From assembly GCA_963817375.1 (NCBI GenBank), contig CAWFOB010000002.1, forward strand, positions 299,572-363,571: 64,000 nucleotides of DNA, read 5' to 3'. This DNA is from JACVRM01 sp963817375. GTDB taxonomy: Bacteria > Actinomycetota > Thermoleophilia > Gaiellales > Gaiellaceae. The position numbers and the translations under genes are program-made. Below are positions 25,514-33,550 of the stretch, piece after piece. The notes under the pieces are model-generated. The model was not told the origin of the DNA and did not search any database. It saw only the letters and a list, made by a program, of their open reading frames with translations. Within the stretch, counting starts at the first letter, position 1; every line of letters starts with the position of its first letter.

Positions 25514-26170
25514 ATGACACGTCTAAGCGCAGCGTCCGAGGATTACGTCAAGGCTGTCTGGACGCTGTCGCGCAAGGGCCCTGTCACCACCTCGGCGCTC
25601 GCCGCGGAGCTCGGCGTCGCGCCCGCCTCGGCGACCGCGATGCTGAAGAAGCTCGCGAAGCTCAAGCTGGTCGACCACGAGCCGTACCGAGGCGTGACGC
25701 TCACGCCCGCCGGCGAGCGGGTCGCGCTCGAGGTCGTCCGCCACCACCGGCTCGTCGAGCGGTTCCTGGTCGAGGCGCTCGGCGTCCCGTGGGACGAGGT
25801 GCACCACGAGGCCGACCGCTGGGAGCACGTGCTCTCCGAGGAGCTCGAGCAGCGCATGGACGAGGCGCTCGGCTTCCCGACCACCGACCCGCACGGCGAC
25901 CCGATCCCGGACGCCGAGCTGCGCATCCCGCCGACGGATTTCACGCCGCTGACGGCCATCGAGCCGGGCGGCGCGGCGACCATCGGGCGTGTCCCCGACG
26001 AGGACGCCGGCCTGCTCCGCTACCTCGCGGAGATCGGCGTCGTCCCGGGCGAGCGCGTCGAGGTCTGCGCGGCCGAGCCGTTCGGCGGCCCGGTCACCGT
26101 CCGCTCGAGCCGCGGCGAGCGCTCGCTCTCGCGCGAGCTCGCGGGCCAGATCGAGGTGTCGCCCTGCTGA
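25514..26170 (+). CDS. mntR: DtxR/MntR family metal-dependent regulator
   Basis: 218 residues. The winged helix is SEDYVKAVWTLSRKGPVTTSALAAELGVAPASATAMLKKLAKL, spanning helices 1-3. The dimerisation and metal site region is LTPAGERVALEVVRHHRLVERFLVEALGVPWDEVHHEADRWEHVLS, with HH, E and H ligands in sequence. The C-terminal 70 residues form an SH3/FeoA-like domain (GRVPDEDAGLLRYLAEIGVVPGERVEV). It lies directly upstream of an Nramp transporter gene and behind a matching operator, so manganese-dependent repression of that unit is the likely role; an iron role is possible. Confidence 0.9.
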   Translation: MTRLSAASEDYVKAVWTLSRKGPVTTSALAAELGVAPASATAMLKKLAKLKLVDHEPYRGVTLTPAGERVALEVVRHHRLVERFLVEALGVPWDEVHHEADRWEHVLSEELEQRMDEALGFPTTDPHGDPIPDAELRIPPTDFTPLTAIEPGGAATIGRVPDEDAGLLRYLAEIGVVPGERVEVCAAEPFGGPVTVRSSRGERSLSRELAGQIEVSPC

Positions 26171-27490
26171 GGTGGCGGAAGATCGTCGATGTCGTTCCGA
26201 GCCCGAACGGCGTCGCGGACGTCCTCCCCGGCGAGGCTCGCGTCCTCGAGGCGGCTCAGCGCTCGCTCCGCGGCGAGCGGCGCGGCCTGCGCGCGCTCTG
26301 GCCGTTCCTCGGCCCGGCGTTCATCGCCGCCGTCGCCTACGTCGACCCCGGCAACTTCGCCACGAACTTCGCCGCCGGCGCCAAGTTCGGCTACCTGCTG
26401 CTCTGGGTGATCGTCGCCTCGAACCTGATGGCGATGCTGATCCAGACGCTGAGCGCGAAGCTCGGCATCGCCACCGGCATGAACCTGCCCGAGGTCTGCC
26501 GTGCGCGCTTCGGCCGCCGCACGACGTTCTTCCTCTGGCTGCAGGCCGAGGTGATCGCGATGGCCACCGACCTCGCCGAGTTCATCGGCGCCGCGCTCGG
26601 CTTCCACCTCCTGTTCGGCATCCCGCTCTTCCCGGCAGGCCTCATCACCGGCGTGGCGGCGTTCGGGATCCTTGCGCTCCAGGCCAAGGGCTTCCGGAAG
26701 CTCGAGGCGGTGATCGCCGGCCTCGTCGGCGTGATCCTCGCGGGCTTCGCCTTCGAGGTGTTCCACGCCCGGCCGAGCACGACCGGGGCGGCGTCGGGTC
26801 TGATCCCGGGCTTCGACGGCTCGCAGAGCGTGCTGCTCGCCGCCGGGATCCTCGGCGCGACGGTGATGCCGCACGTGATCTACCTCCACTCGGCGCTGAC
26901 GCAGCGCCGCGTCGTGGGGGAGAACCCGCGCGAGAAGCAGCGCCTCCTCCGCTTCGAGCGCATCGACGTGATCATCGCCATGGTCATCGCCGGGCTGATC
27001 AACATGAGCATGCTGCTGATCGGCGCGGCTGTCTTCCACGCGTCCGGGCTGACCGGCGTCTCGGCTCTCGACGACGTCTACCACGGGCTCGGCCCAGCAG
27101 CTTGGGCAGCACACGGACATCGCCTTCGGCATCGCGCTGCTCGCGTCGGGGCTGTCGTCGTCGTCCATCGGCACGATGGCCGGTCAGGTCGTCATGCAGG
27201 GCTTCATCCACCGGCAGATCCCGCTCTTCCTGCGCCGCTCGATCACGATGGCGCCGGCGCTGATCGTCATCGCGCTCGGCGTGAACGCGACGTCCGCGCT
27301 GATCGTCAGCCAGGTCGTGCTCTCGTTCGGGATCCCGTTCGCGCTGATCCCACTCGTCCTCTTCACGCGCGACCGCTCGCTGATGGGCGCGCTCGTCAAC
27401 CGCCGGGGAACGTCGGTGGTCGCGTGGGCCGTCGCGGCGGTGATCGTCGCGCTGAACGTCGTCCTGCTCGGGCTGACGATCAGCGGCTGA
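26167..27490 (+). CDS. mntH: Nramp family Mn2+/Fe2+ transporter MntH, one frame change
   Basis: About 440 residues reconstructed, 11 predicted helices. The TM1 metal-binding motif DPGN is in AAVAYVDPGNFATNFAAG and the TM6 motif in ILGATVMPHVIYLHSALTQRR (MPH). The frame changes near 27095-27105, just before LGQHTDIAFGIALLASGLSS. No ATG, GTG or TTG lies in frame close to the expected N-terminus (RWRKIVDVVPSPNGVADVLPGEARVLEAA), so the start is given as a CTG at the end of the regulator gene and is uncertain. It imports divalent metal using the proton gradient and is probably regulated by the upstream MntR-like protein. Confidence 0.87.
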
Positions 27491-28097
27491 ACGCGAAGAT
27501 CTCGGGCAGCCGGCGCAGCAGCTTCTGGTCGCCCTCCGCCTTCGGCGCTGGGGCCTCGCGGCGCAGGTACCCGAGCAGCGCCGCGTCGTCGACGGTCATG
27601 CGCAGGTCGGCGTCGGGTGCGTGCCCGGGGCCGATGTCGATGCGGTCGCCCTCGATCTCGACGCGGAACGGGCCGTCCGCGAGGTTGAGCTCGACCGTGG
27701 CGTCGACGTCACTTGGCTGGAAGAACGCCTGCATCGCGACCGCCAGCCAGTTGGAGCGCATTTCCTGGTCGGGGCCTCGCGGCCCCATCGTCTCGGCGCC
27801 CCAGCGGCCCAGGGCGAGCATGGCGGGCACGAGGCGCACGCCGTAGTCGGTGAGCATGTAGACCGTCGTGTCGGCGGGCGGCATCAGCCGCAGCTTCCGC
27901 ACGATCCCGTCGGCCTGGAGCTCGCGCAGGCGCGTGGCGAGGACGTTCGTCCCGATGCCCGGCAGTCCCTCGCGCAGGTCGGTGAACCGCTTGCCGCCGA
28001 GCGTGAGCTCGCGCAGGACGAGCAGCGCCCAGCGCTCACCCACGAGGTCGAGCGCACGGGCGAGGCCGCAGTACTGGTTGTAGGTCCGCTCCGGCAT
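27480..28097 (-). CDS. HxlR family regulator with SCP2-like C-terminal domain
   Basis: 205 residues. Residues 1-105 are an HxlR winged helix (YCGLARALDLVGERWALLVLRELTLGGKRFTDL, then LATRLRELQADGIVRKL). Residues 110-195 resemble an SCP-2 sterol-transfer fold (ATVELNLADGPFRVEIEGD, DADLRMTVDDAALLGYLRR). This two-domain form is common in actinobacteria, with the second half perhaps binding a lipid-like effector. It is divergent from a VOC protein gene. The intergenic DNA is AT-rich and has partly symmetric TTCTTC/GAAGAA stretches that may be its operator. Confidence 0.87.
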   Translation of the reverse strand: MPERTYNQYCGLARALDLVGERWALLVLRELTLGGKRFTDLREGLPGIGTNVLATRLRELQADGIVRKLRLMPPADTTVYMLTDYGVRLVPAMLALGRWGAETMGPRGPDQEMRSNWLAVAMQAFFQPSDVDATVELNLADGPFRVEIEGDRIDIGPGHAPDADLRMTVDDAALLGYLRREAPAPKAEGDQKLLRRLPEIFAFSR

Positions 28098-28100
28098 GGT

Positions 28101-28140
28101 TCTTCTTTAGAACTTCATAGTTGCGAAGAAGAAGTTTAGC
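28101..28140. promoter_or_regulatory. AT-rich intergenic region with candidate HxlR operator
   Basis: AACTTC at 28111-28116 and GAAGTT at 28131-28136 are complementary, and GTTCT/AGAAC at 28099-28112 give a second small palindrome. The 80-nt gap between the divergent HxlR and VOC genes must hold both promoters. Assignment is tentative. Confidence 0.35.
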
Positions 28141-28177
28141 CACTATGGTCGACGACAATCGAGCAAGGGAGGCACGA

Positions 28178-28927
28178 ATGAGCACGCCGACGAAGACGGC
28201 GACCGGCACCTTCGTGTGGCACGACCACATGTCGAACGACGCCGCGACCGCCGAGGGCTTCTACGGCAAGCTCCTCGGTTGGCAGACCGAGGTCTTCAAG
28301 CCGGGCGAGATGGACTACCCGATGATCTCGAAGGACGGCCAGACCCACGGCGGCTTCGGGCCCGTGCCCGAGGGTGCCCCCAACCACTGGGTCGGCCACG
28401 TGCTCGTCGACGACGCCGACGCGGCCGCCGAGCGCGCGCGCAAGGCAGGCGGCAAGGTCGTCTTCGGGCCCGAGGACATCCCGGACGTCGGGCGGTTCGC
28501 GATCATCATGGACCCGCAGGGCGCGGTCATCTCCGCGTTCTCGCCCGCCGGCGAGGCGGGGTCCCCACAGGGCGTCTTCGGCTGGGACGAGCTCCACACG
28601 AGCGACCTCGAAGGCGCGAAGAAGTTCTACGGCGACGTCTTCGGCTGGACGGCCAAGGAGTCGGACATGGGCGGCATGACCTACGTGCTGTTCAACGACG
28701 GCGAGACCGACCGCGCGGGCGCGACGACGCAGATGCCGGGCGATCCCTCGCCGCCGCACTGGCTCGTCTACGCAATGACGAACGACGTCGACGCGAGCAC
28801 TGCGAAGGTGAAGGATCTCGGCGGCACCGTCTACATGGAGCCGATGTCGCTGGAGGGAGTCGGCCGCTTCTCGATCGCGGGCGATCCGACCGGCGCCGTG
28901 TTCGGGCTCTTCCAGACGCCCGCCTGA
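28178..28927 (+). CDS. two-domain VOC (glyoxalase/bleomycin-resistance fold) protein
   Basis: 249 residues from the ATG with a strong GGGAGG site at 28167-28172. Two VOC modules: residues about 8-125 (GTFVWHDHMSNDAATAEGFYGKLLGW ending FAIIMDPQGAVISAF) and about 135-249 (VFGWDELHTSDLEGAKKFYGDVFGW ending FSIAGDPTGAVFGLFQ). In the first half the His of WHDHM, and in the second the His of ELHTSD, could be metal ligands. Proteins of this form (27 kDa antigen CFP30B-like) are often annotated only by fold. The divergent HxlR gene suggests inducible expression in response to a reactive compound. Confidence 0.88.
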   Translation: MSTPTKTATGTFVWHDHMSNDAATAEGFYGKLLGWQTEVFKPGEMDYPMISKDGQTHGGFGPVPEGAPNHWVGHVLVDDADAAAERARKAGGKVVFGPEDIPDVGRFAIIMDPQGAVISAFSPAGEAGSPQGVFGWDELHTSDLEGAKKFYGDVFGWTAKESDMGGMTYVLFNDGETDRAGATTQMPGDPSPPHWLVYAMTNDVDASTAKVKDLGGTVYMEPMSLEGVGRFSIAGDPTGAVFGLFQTPA

Positions 28928-28937
28928 ACGGAGCTTC

Positions 28938-28973
28938 GCCCGCCTCCGCCGACCGCATTCGACGGAGGCGGGC
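28938..28973 (+). terminator. terminator after the VOC gene
   Basis: GCCCGCCTCCG (28938-28948) and CGGAGGCGGGC (28963-28973) form a perfect 11-bp GC-rich stem with a 14-nt loop, 11 nt after the VOC stop, followed by TTG. Confidence 0.65.
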
Positions 28974-29027
28974 TTGCCCCGCCGCAGTCACGTCGCGCGA
29001 AGTCGCGTCTATCTCGTAGTCCCCGAC

Positions 29028-29056
29028 GAAAGTCGTCATGGCGTAGCCGGACTTTC
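29028..29056. promoter_or_regulatory. inverted repeat upstream of the CDF gene
   Basis: GAAAGTC (29028-29034) and GACTTTC (29050-29056) are perfect 7-nt arms with a 15-nt spacer, 20 nt before the GTG of the metal exporter. It may be an operator or leader hairpin; no metal-regulator consensus is recognised. Confidence 0.4.
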
Positions 29057-29076
29057 ATCGGGAATACGCTGTTGCG

Positions 29077-30423
29077 GTGAGCCCGCAGCGGCGTACGGCC
29101 CTCGTCTCGGTGGGCGCAGCCGCCTGCCTGGTCGCCCTCAAGCTCGGCACCGGCCTGGCGAGCGGCAGCCTCGGGCTGGTCTCGGAGGCGATCCACTCCG
29201 GCACCGACCTGGTCGCCGCACTGCTCACCTTCTTCGCGATCGGTGTCGCGGTGCGGCCGGCCGACGTCGGCCACCAGTACGGGCACGGCAAGGCGGAGCA
29301 TCTCGCCGCGCTCGCCGAGGCGGCGTTCCTGATGCTCGCGTCTCTCTTCATCGCGTACAACGCGATCGGCCGCATCACCGGCGCGAAGAGCGCCGAGGTC
29401 AACCCGCAGTGGTGGGTGATCGGGGTCGTCGTCGTGGTGATGGCGATCGACGTCAGCCGGCTCGTCGTCTCGCGGCGGGCGGCACGCCGCTACCACAGCG
29501 CCGCGCTGGAGTCGAACGCGCTCCACTTCGGCAGCGACCTGCTCGGCACGAGCGCCGTCCTGGCCGGGCTGCTCGTCGCCCGCGCCGGCTACCCGAACGC
29601 GGATTCCGTAGCCGCCCTGCTCGTGGCAGGACTTGTACTTGTCGCAGCCGGGCGGCTCGCTCGGCGCAACGTCGACGTGCTCATGGACCGCGCGCCGGCC
29701 GCCGCGCGTGAGGTCGCCGAGCGCGCGATCGCGGGCATCCGGCCGCCGGTGGAGCTGCGCCGGCTGCGCCTGCGCCAGGCGGCGGGCCGGCACTTCGTCG
29801 ACGTGGTGATCGGCGTCCCGTCGGACGCCGCTGTCGCCCAGGGGCACGCCGCCGCCGACGAGGTCGAGTCGGCGCTCGACCGCGCGTTGCCGGAGAGCGA
29901 CGTTGTCGTCCACGTCGAGCCGGTTACCGGCGGGACCGTCGCCGAGCGCGTCCAGGCGGCCGCGCTCAGCGTTCCGCGCGTGCGTGAGGTGCACAACATC
30001 TCGGTCGTCGACGTGGACGGCCGCCCGGACATCTCGCTGCACCTGAAGCTTCCGGGCGAGCTGTCGCTCGACGAGGCGCACGCGGTGGCGACAACGGTGG
30101 AGAACGCGATCAACGAAGCCGTGCCGGACGCGCGGACGGTGCAGACGCACATCGAGCCGCTCGTGGAGGTGGTCGTCGGCCGGCGCACGCAGGACGGCGA
30201 GGTCGACGCCGAGGTGACCCGGATCGTCCGCGAGGCGACCGGCTCAGCGCCGCGCGAGGTGCGCTTCGTCGAGACCGACGGGAAGCTCGTCGCCTACGTG
30301 ACCGTCGGCCTGGACGCCGGCACTCCGCTCGCAGACGCGCACGGGCGCGCGAGCGAGATCGAGGAGCAGATCCGCCGCGAGCAGCCGCAGATCGCGGACG
30401 TCGTCATCCATACCGAGCCCTAG
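29077..30423 (+). CDS. cation diffusion facilitator (CDF) with enlarged C-terminal region
   Basis: 448 residues, about 150 longer than a usual CDF protein. Residues 1-200 hold six membrane helices with the metal site residues HSGTD in TM2 and SNALHFGSDLLG in TM5, and YGHGKAEHLAAL after TM3. Residues about 210-448 contain three successive ZT-dimer-like units: RHFVDVVIGVPSD to VVVHVEPV, RPDISLHLKLPGE to VQTHIEPL, and KLVAYVTVGLDAG to DVVIHTEP. Normal family members have one. It exports Zn2+, Fe2+ or Mn2+ in exchange for protons. It starts with GTG, and its end overlaps the convergent flippase gene by 20 nt. Confidence 0.88.
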   Translation: MSPQRRTALVSVGAAACLVALKLGTGLASGSLGLVSEAIHSGTDLVAALLTFFAIGVAVRPADVGHQYGHGKAEHLAALAEAAFLMLASLFIAYNAIGRITGAKSAEVNPQWWVIGVVVVVMAIDVSRLVVSRRAARRYHSAALESNALHFGSDLLGTSAVLAGLLVARAGYPNADSVAALLVAGLVLVAAGRLARRNVDVLMDRAPAAAREVAERAIAGIRPPVELRRLRLRQAAGRHFVDVVIGVPSDAAVAQGHAAADEVESALDRALPESDVVVHVEPVTGGTVAERVQAAALSVPRVREVHNISVVDVDGRPDISLHLKLPGELSLDEAHAVATTVENAINEAVPDARTVQTHIEPLVEVVVGRRTQDGEVDAEVTRIVREATGSAPREVRFVETDGKLVAYVTVGLDAGTPLADAHGRASEIEEQIRREQPQIADVVIHTEP

Positions 30424-31855
30424 GCCGGTACATCGCCCGCAGCCGCCGCCGCTCGGCCGGCAGGTAGAAGCCGAGCAGGGCGAGTAGGAACGGGTAGACG
30501 ATCGTGATCCCGATCGCGAGCGCGAGCGGGGCGTCGATGAGCTTCGCGCCGACAGACAGCGCGCCGGCGAGCCCGACGATCTTGATCAGGCGCGCCCACT
30601 GGTAGCGCACGGGGTAGATCCGCTGGGCCCAGAACGTCATGCATGCGAAGAGCACGATGTACGCGACGAGCGTCGCGAAGGCTGCCCCGACCATCCCGAA
30701 CGTCGGGATCAGCGCGATGCAGAGCGCGAAGTTCACGATCGCCGCGATGCCGGTGATGATCCAGTTGAACTGTGTCTTCCGCGTGCGCCCGACGCCGATC
30801 GCCATGACGATGTACGCGGAGTAGAAGGCCGTTCCGAAGGCGAGCATCCCGACCACTTCCTTCGCGTCCCAGTACAGGGGGCTTCCGGAGAGGAGGCGCA
30901 CGATCCACGGCGCGAGCACGCCCAGGCCGAGTGCGACCCAGGACGAGAGGAAGACCAGGTAGGTGAGCACGAAGGCGTACGTCCGCTTCGCCTGGCGCTC
31001 GTCCTCGAGCGAGTATGCGAACGCCGGCCAGGCCGTTCGAAACGCCGTCAGCAGCAGCACCATCGCGGACGAGATGCGGACGCCAAGCTCGTACTTCCCG
31101 ACCTCGTTCAGGCCGGCGAGGTGCGAGAGGAAGAAGCGGTCGGCGAAGTTGATCCCGATCAGCGCCAGGGCGGCGGGCACGAGCGGCCAGCCGAAGTGCT
31201 GCATCTGGCGGAGAAGCTTGCGGTTGAACTGGAGCCCGAGCTGCTCGCGGCGGTACAGGACGAGGGCCAGGTAGACGACGAGCGTTCCGATCCAGTTGCC
31301 GACGATCACGCCGAGCGCGCCCTTGTTCAGGCCGACGACGAGCAGGACGGTGGCGCTGACGGTGACCAGCAGGTTCGCCAGCGTGGCGATGACGTACGCG
31401 ACCGACCGTTCCTCGACCCGGAAGAGCGAGGTGAGCTGCTCCCAGTTCATCTGCGCCCAGACGCCGACGAAGGCGGCGGCGACGAGCTCGGAGTTGTGCA
31501 CGCCCACGAGGCGCCCAATCTGCGGCGCGAACACGACGCCGGCGAGCAGGCCCAGCGTCGCCGCGGTCATCGTGTACCAGAAGCTCGTCCGCAGCACGAG
31601 CAGTCGCGCGGCGCGCTCCTTCGAGTCGAAGTAGAAGCGGAAGAAGGCGCTCTGGACACCGCCGCGGAGCACGGTCACGACGACCGCGGAGAGCGCGATG
31701 AGCACGCCGACCTCGCCGAAGTCCCTCGGGTGGAGGTACGACGTGTAGAGCGGAAGCAGGAAGACGGCGAGGATGCGCGAGACGATCCCGCCGAGGCCGT
31801 AGATGGCGGAGTGGCGCGCCAGGCGCCCGATCTGGGTTCCGAGGCCGTCGTTCAG
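30404..31855 (-). CDS. polysaccharide flippase (Wzx/MATE-like, MOP superfamily)
   Basis: About 483 residues, 12-14 predicted helices. From the first canonical start (GTG 31705) the protein would lack its first helices. The frame remains open upstream and encodes QIGRLARHSAIYGLGGIV and SRILAVFLLPLYTSYL, the expected N-terminus, back to a TGA at 31864. Only a CTG at 31855 (LNDGLGTQ) is available as start, so initiation is unresolved. Family features: RTAWPAFAYSLEDE, GRTRKTQFNWIITGI. It flips lipid-linked sugar units for the surface-glycan genes around it. Confidence 0.82.
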   Translation of the reverse strand: MNDGLGTQIGRLARHSAIYGLGGIVSRILAVFLLPLYTSYLHPRDFGEVGVLIALSAVVVTVLRGGVQSAFFRFYFDSKERAARLLVLRTSFWYTMTAATLGLLAGVVFAPQIGRLVGVHNSELVAAAFVGVWAQMNWEQLTSLFRVEERSVAYVIATLANLLVTVSATVLLVVGLNKGALGVIVGNWIGTLVVYLALVLYRREQLGLQFNRKLLRQMQHFGWPLVPAALALIGINFADRFFLSHLAGLNEVGKYELGVRISSAMVLLLTAFRTAWPAFAYSLEDERQAKRTYAFVLTYLVFLSSWVALGLGVLAPWIVRLLSGSPLYWDAKEVVGMLAFGTAFYSAYIVMAIGVGRTRKTQFNWIITGIAAIVNFALCIALIPTFGMVGAAFATLVAYIVLFACMTFWAQRIYPVRYQWARLIKIVGLAGALSVGAKLIDAPLALAIGITIVYPFLLALLGFYLPAERRRLRAMYRPRARYG

Positions 31856-31877
31856 GTCGCTTCAGGGTACGCGCCCA

Positions 31878-31907
31878 GGGGACAGTCCCCTACTCGGGGA
31901 CTGTCCC
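31878..31907. repeat. palindromic repeat hairpin (GGGGACAGTCCCC family)
   Basis: GGGGACAGTCCCC (31878-31890) and GGGGACTGTCCC (31896-31907) are each palindromic and are also complementary to one another across a TACTC loop, giving a 12-bp stem. The same core occurs at 37836-37848 and 37948-37958. It lies between the divergent flippase and acyltransferase genes. Confidence 0.65.
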
Positions 31908-31937
31908 GACACGCCTCTCGCGGCGATTCCCCAAGTG

Positions 31938-33026
31938 GTGTCGCCGCGCACCACGCAGCGCCTCGGTTACGTCCCCGCCCTGGACGGGATCCGCGGGCTG
32001 GCCATCCTCGCCGTCGTCGCCTACCACTTCGTCGGCCTGCCCGGAGGATTCTTCGGCGTCGATCTCTTCTTCGTCCTGTCCGGCTTCCTGATCACGACGC
32101 TGCTGATCGAGGAGCGCGACGCGACCGGCCGCATCTCGCTGCGCGCGTTCTACGGCCGGCGGGCCAGGAGGCTGCTGCCGGCGCTCGTGGGCGTGATGGC
32201 GGTGACCGCGCTGCTCGGCGTCCTGGCCTTCGCAATCGGCAAGGACGCCGTCGGCGTCCGCAGCTTCGCGGGGATCGCGGTGTGCGCAGTGTTCGCGGGG
32301 AACGTCGTACGGATGGCCGGCGGCTCGCTTCCGCTCGAGCTGACGCCGATGTGGACGCTTGCGCAGGAGGAGCAGTTCTACCTGGCGTGGCCGGTGCTCC
32401 TGGGCGTTCTCCATCGCGGCCGGCCGGCGAGGCTCGCAGCAGTGCTCGCCGCGTGCGCCCTGGCGGTGATCGCCTGGCGCGCCTACCTCGTCGTCCACCA
32501 CGGGTTCACGCCCCACGTCCACTACGGCCCGGACACCCGCTGTGACGGGCTGCTGATCGGGGCGGCAGTCGCGGCCGCGCGTTCGGGCGGGCTCCTCTCG
32601 CCGCTTCGGCGGCTGGGCGCCCGCTGCGGCTGGGTCGGGCTCGCCGCGTTCGTCGCGGCCACCGTCGTGCCCGCCGGCCCCTTCGCGTACGCGGTCGTCC
32701 TGCCGGCCGTGGCGGTCGTCGCCGTCTTCCTCATCCTCTGGGCCGTCGAGCATGGATCGCGGTTCCTGGCGTGGAGACCACTCGTCTGGATCGGGTCGGT
32801 GAGCTACGGCATCTACGTGTGGCAGGCAACCGTCTTCCTGTTCGGCGGCCGTGGCCCTGTCTCCGCCGTGATGGCAGTCGTGGCCGGGTGGGCGTCGACG
32901 CGCTGGCTCGAGCGGCGGTTCCGGCGCGGCCGGTCACCGCGGCAGCCGGCGGTAAAGGTCGAGGAGCCGCTCCGCGACGCGCCGCAGGTCGCGCACCCTC
33001 TGCAGGTCGGTCCGGCTCTCCGCTGA
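31938..33026 (+). CDS. acyltransferase 3 family membrane O-acyltransferase
   Basis: About 362 residues from GTG 31938 (SPRTTQRLGYVPALDGIRG). Ten predicted helices. Family marks: VPALDGIRGLAILAVVAYHF with the catalytic His, GGFFGVDLFFVLSGFLIT, FYGRRARRLLPAL, and WTLAQEEQFYLAWP. It transfers acyl groups to sugars of surface polysaccharides (OafA/NodX group). The last 25 residues (VKVEEPLRDAPQVAHPLQ) are an unusual soluble tail, read through DNA that on the other strand encodes the end of a glycosyltransferase; the natural end of this protein may lie near 32935. Confidence 0.87.
   Translation: MSPRTTQRLGYVPALDGIRGLAILAVVAYHFVGLPGGFFGVDLFFVLSGFLITTLLIEERDATGRISLRAFYGRRARRLLPALVGVMAVTALLGVLAFAIGKDAVGVRSFAGIAVCAVFAGNVVRMAGGSLPLELTPMWTLAQEEQFYLAWPVLLGVLHRGRPARLAAVLAACALAVIAWRAYLVVHHGFTPHVHYGPDTRCDGLLIGAAVAAARSGGLLSPLRRLGARCGWVGLAAFVAATVVPAGPFAYAVVLPAVAVVAVFLILWAVEHGSRFLAWRPLVWIGSVSYGIYVWQATVFLFGGRGPVSAVMAVVAGWASTRWLERRFRRGRSPRQPAVKVEEPLRDAPQVAHPLQVGPALR
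32934..33015 (-). pseudogene. remnant of a glycosyltransferase C-terminus
   Basis: On the minus strand this stretch encodes ESRTDLQRVRDLRRVAERLL then DLYRRLPR and a TGA. The intact glycosyltransferase ending at 33551 finishes with VEQVHDLRRMAERLLDLYQRLPR. Only the last 25-30 codons are present, right after the SRPBCC gene stop. This is the scar of a partial tandem duplication or of a deletion between two related glycosyltransferase genes. Confidence 0.7.
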
Positions 33027-33041
33027 GGCGGTAGCCCTCGC

Positions 33042-33519
33042 CTACGGCGTCTCGCGCCGCCGGCGCTCGAGCTCTTCCTCGATGTGCTCGCGGCCGCGCT
33101 TCATCGTCCAGAGGTGGTTCTTGCGGAAGAGCGGCCGCAGGATGGGCGTCAGCTGCTTCACGCCAGGCTTCTCGACGATCGGCCGCCAGTCGAACTGCGC
33201 GGTCGTGCCGCCTTCTTCCGGCTCGAACGTCCACTCGCCACCGCCCTCGAAGTCGCCCGAGGCCCCGAGCGTGATGCGACGCGGCCGGTCGACGTCGAGG
33301 ATCGTCAGCTGCCAGCGCAGCTTGTACGGGAGGAAGCCCCGGGCCAGGACCTGTGACGTTCTGGCCCGGTCGGGGCGGGCCGCCGTCTCCCGTCACCTCG
33401 AGCCAGACGTCGCCCCACCAGCGAGGGAACGAGGTGGCATCGCCGATGATGTCGTACAGCTCTTCCGGCGTCGCACCCGGCACGTGCCAGGTGGTCAGGA
33501 AGCGGTACTCGGCGCCCAC
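33042..33519 (-). CDS. SRPBCC (START-like) domain protein, one frame change
   Basis: About 158 residues reconstructed. The N-terminus YRFLTTWHVPGATPEELYDII and SFPRWWGDVWLEV is typical of the polyketide-cyclase/SRPBCC fold. After GQNVT, near 33345-33352, the frame changes and continues LARGFLPYKLRWQLTILDVD, TLGASGDFEGGGEWTFEPEE and a basic helix NHLWTMKRGREHIEEEL. The fold makes a hydrophobic cavity for lipids or aromatics. The gene follows the glycosyltransferase by 31 nt in the same direction. The role is unknown. Confidence 0.78.
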
Positions 33520-33550
33520 GGCGCGATCTTCCCGCAGCGAGCCGCCCGAT

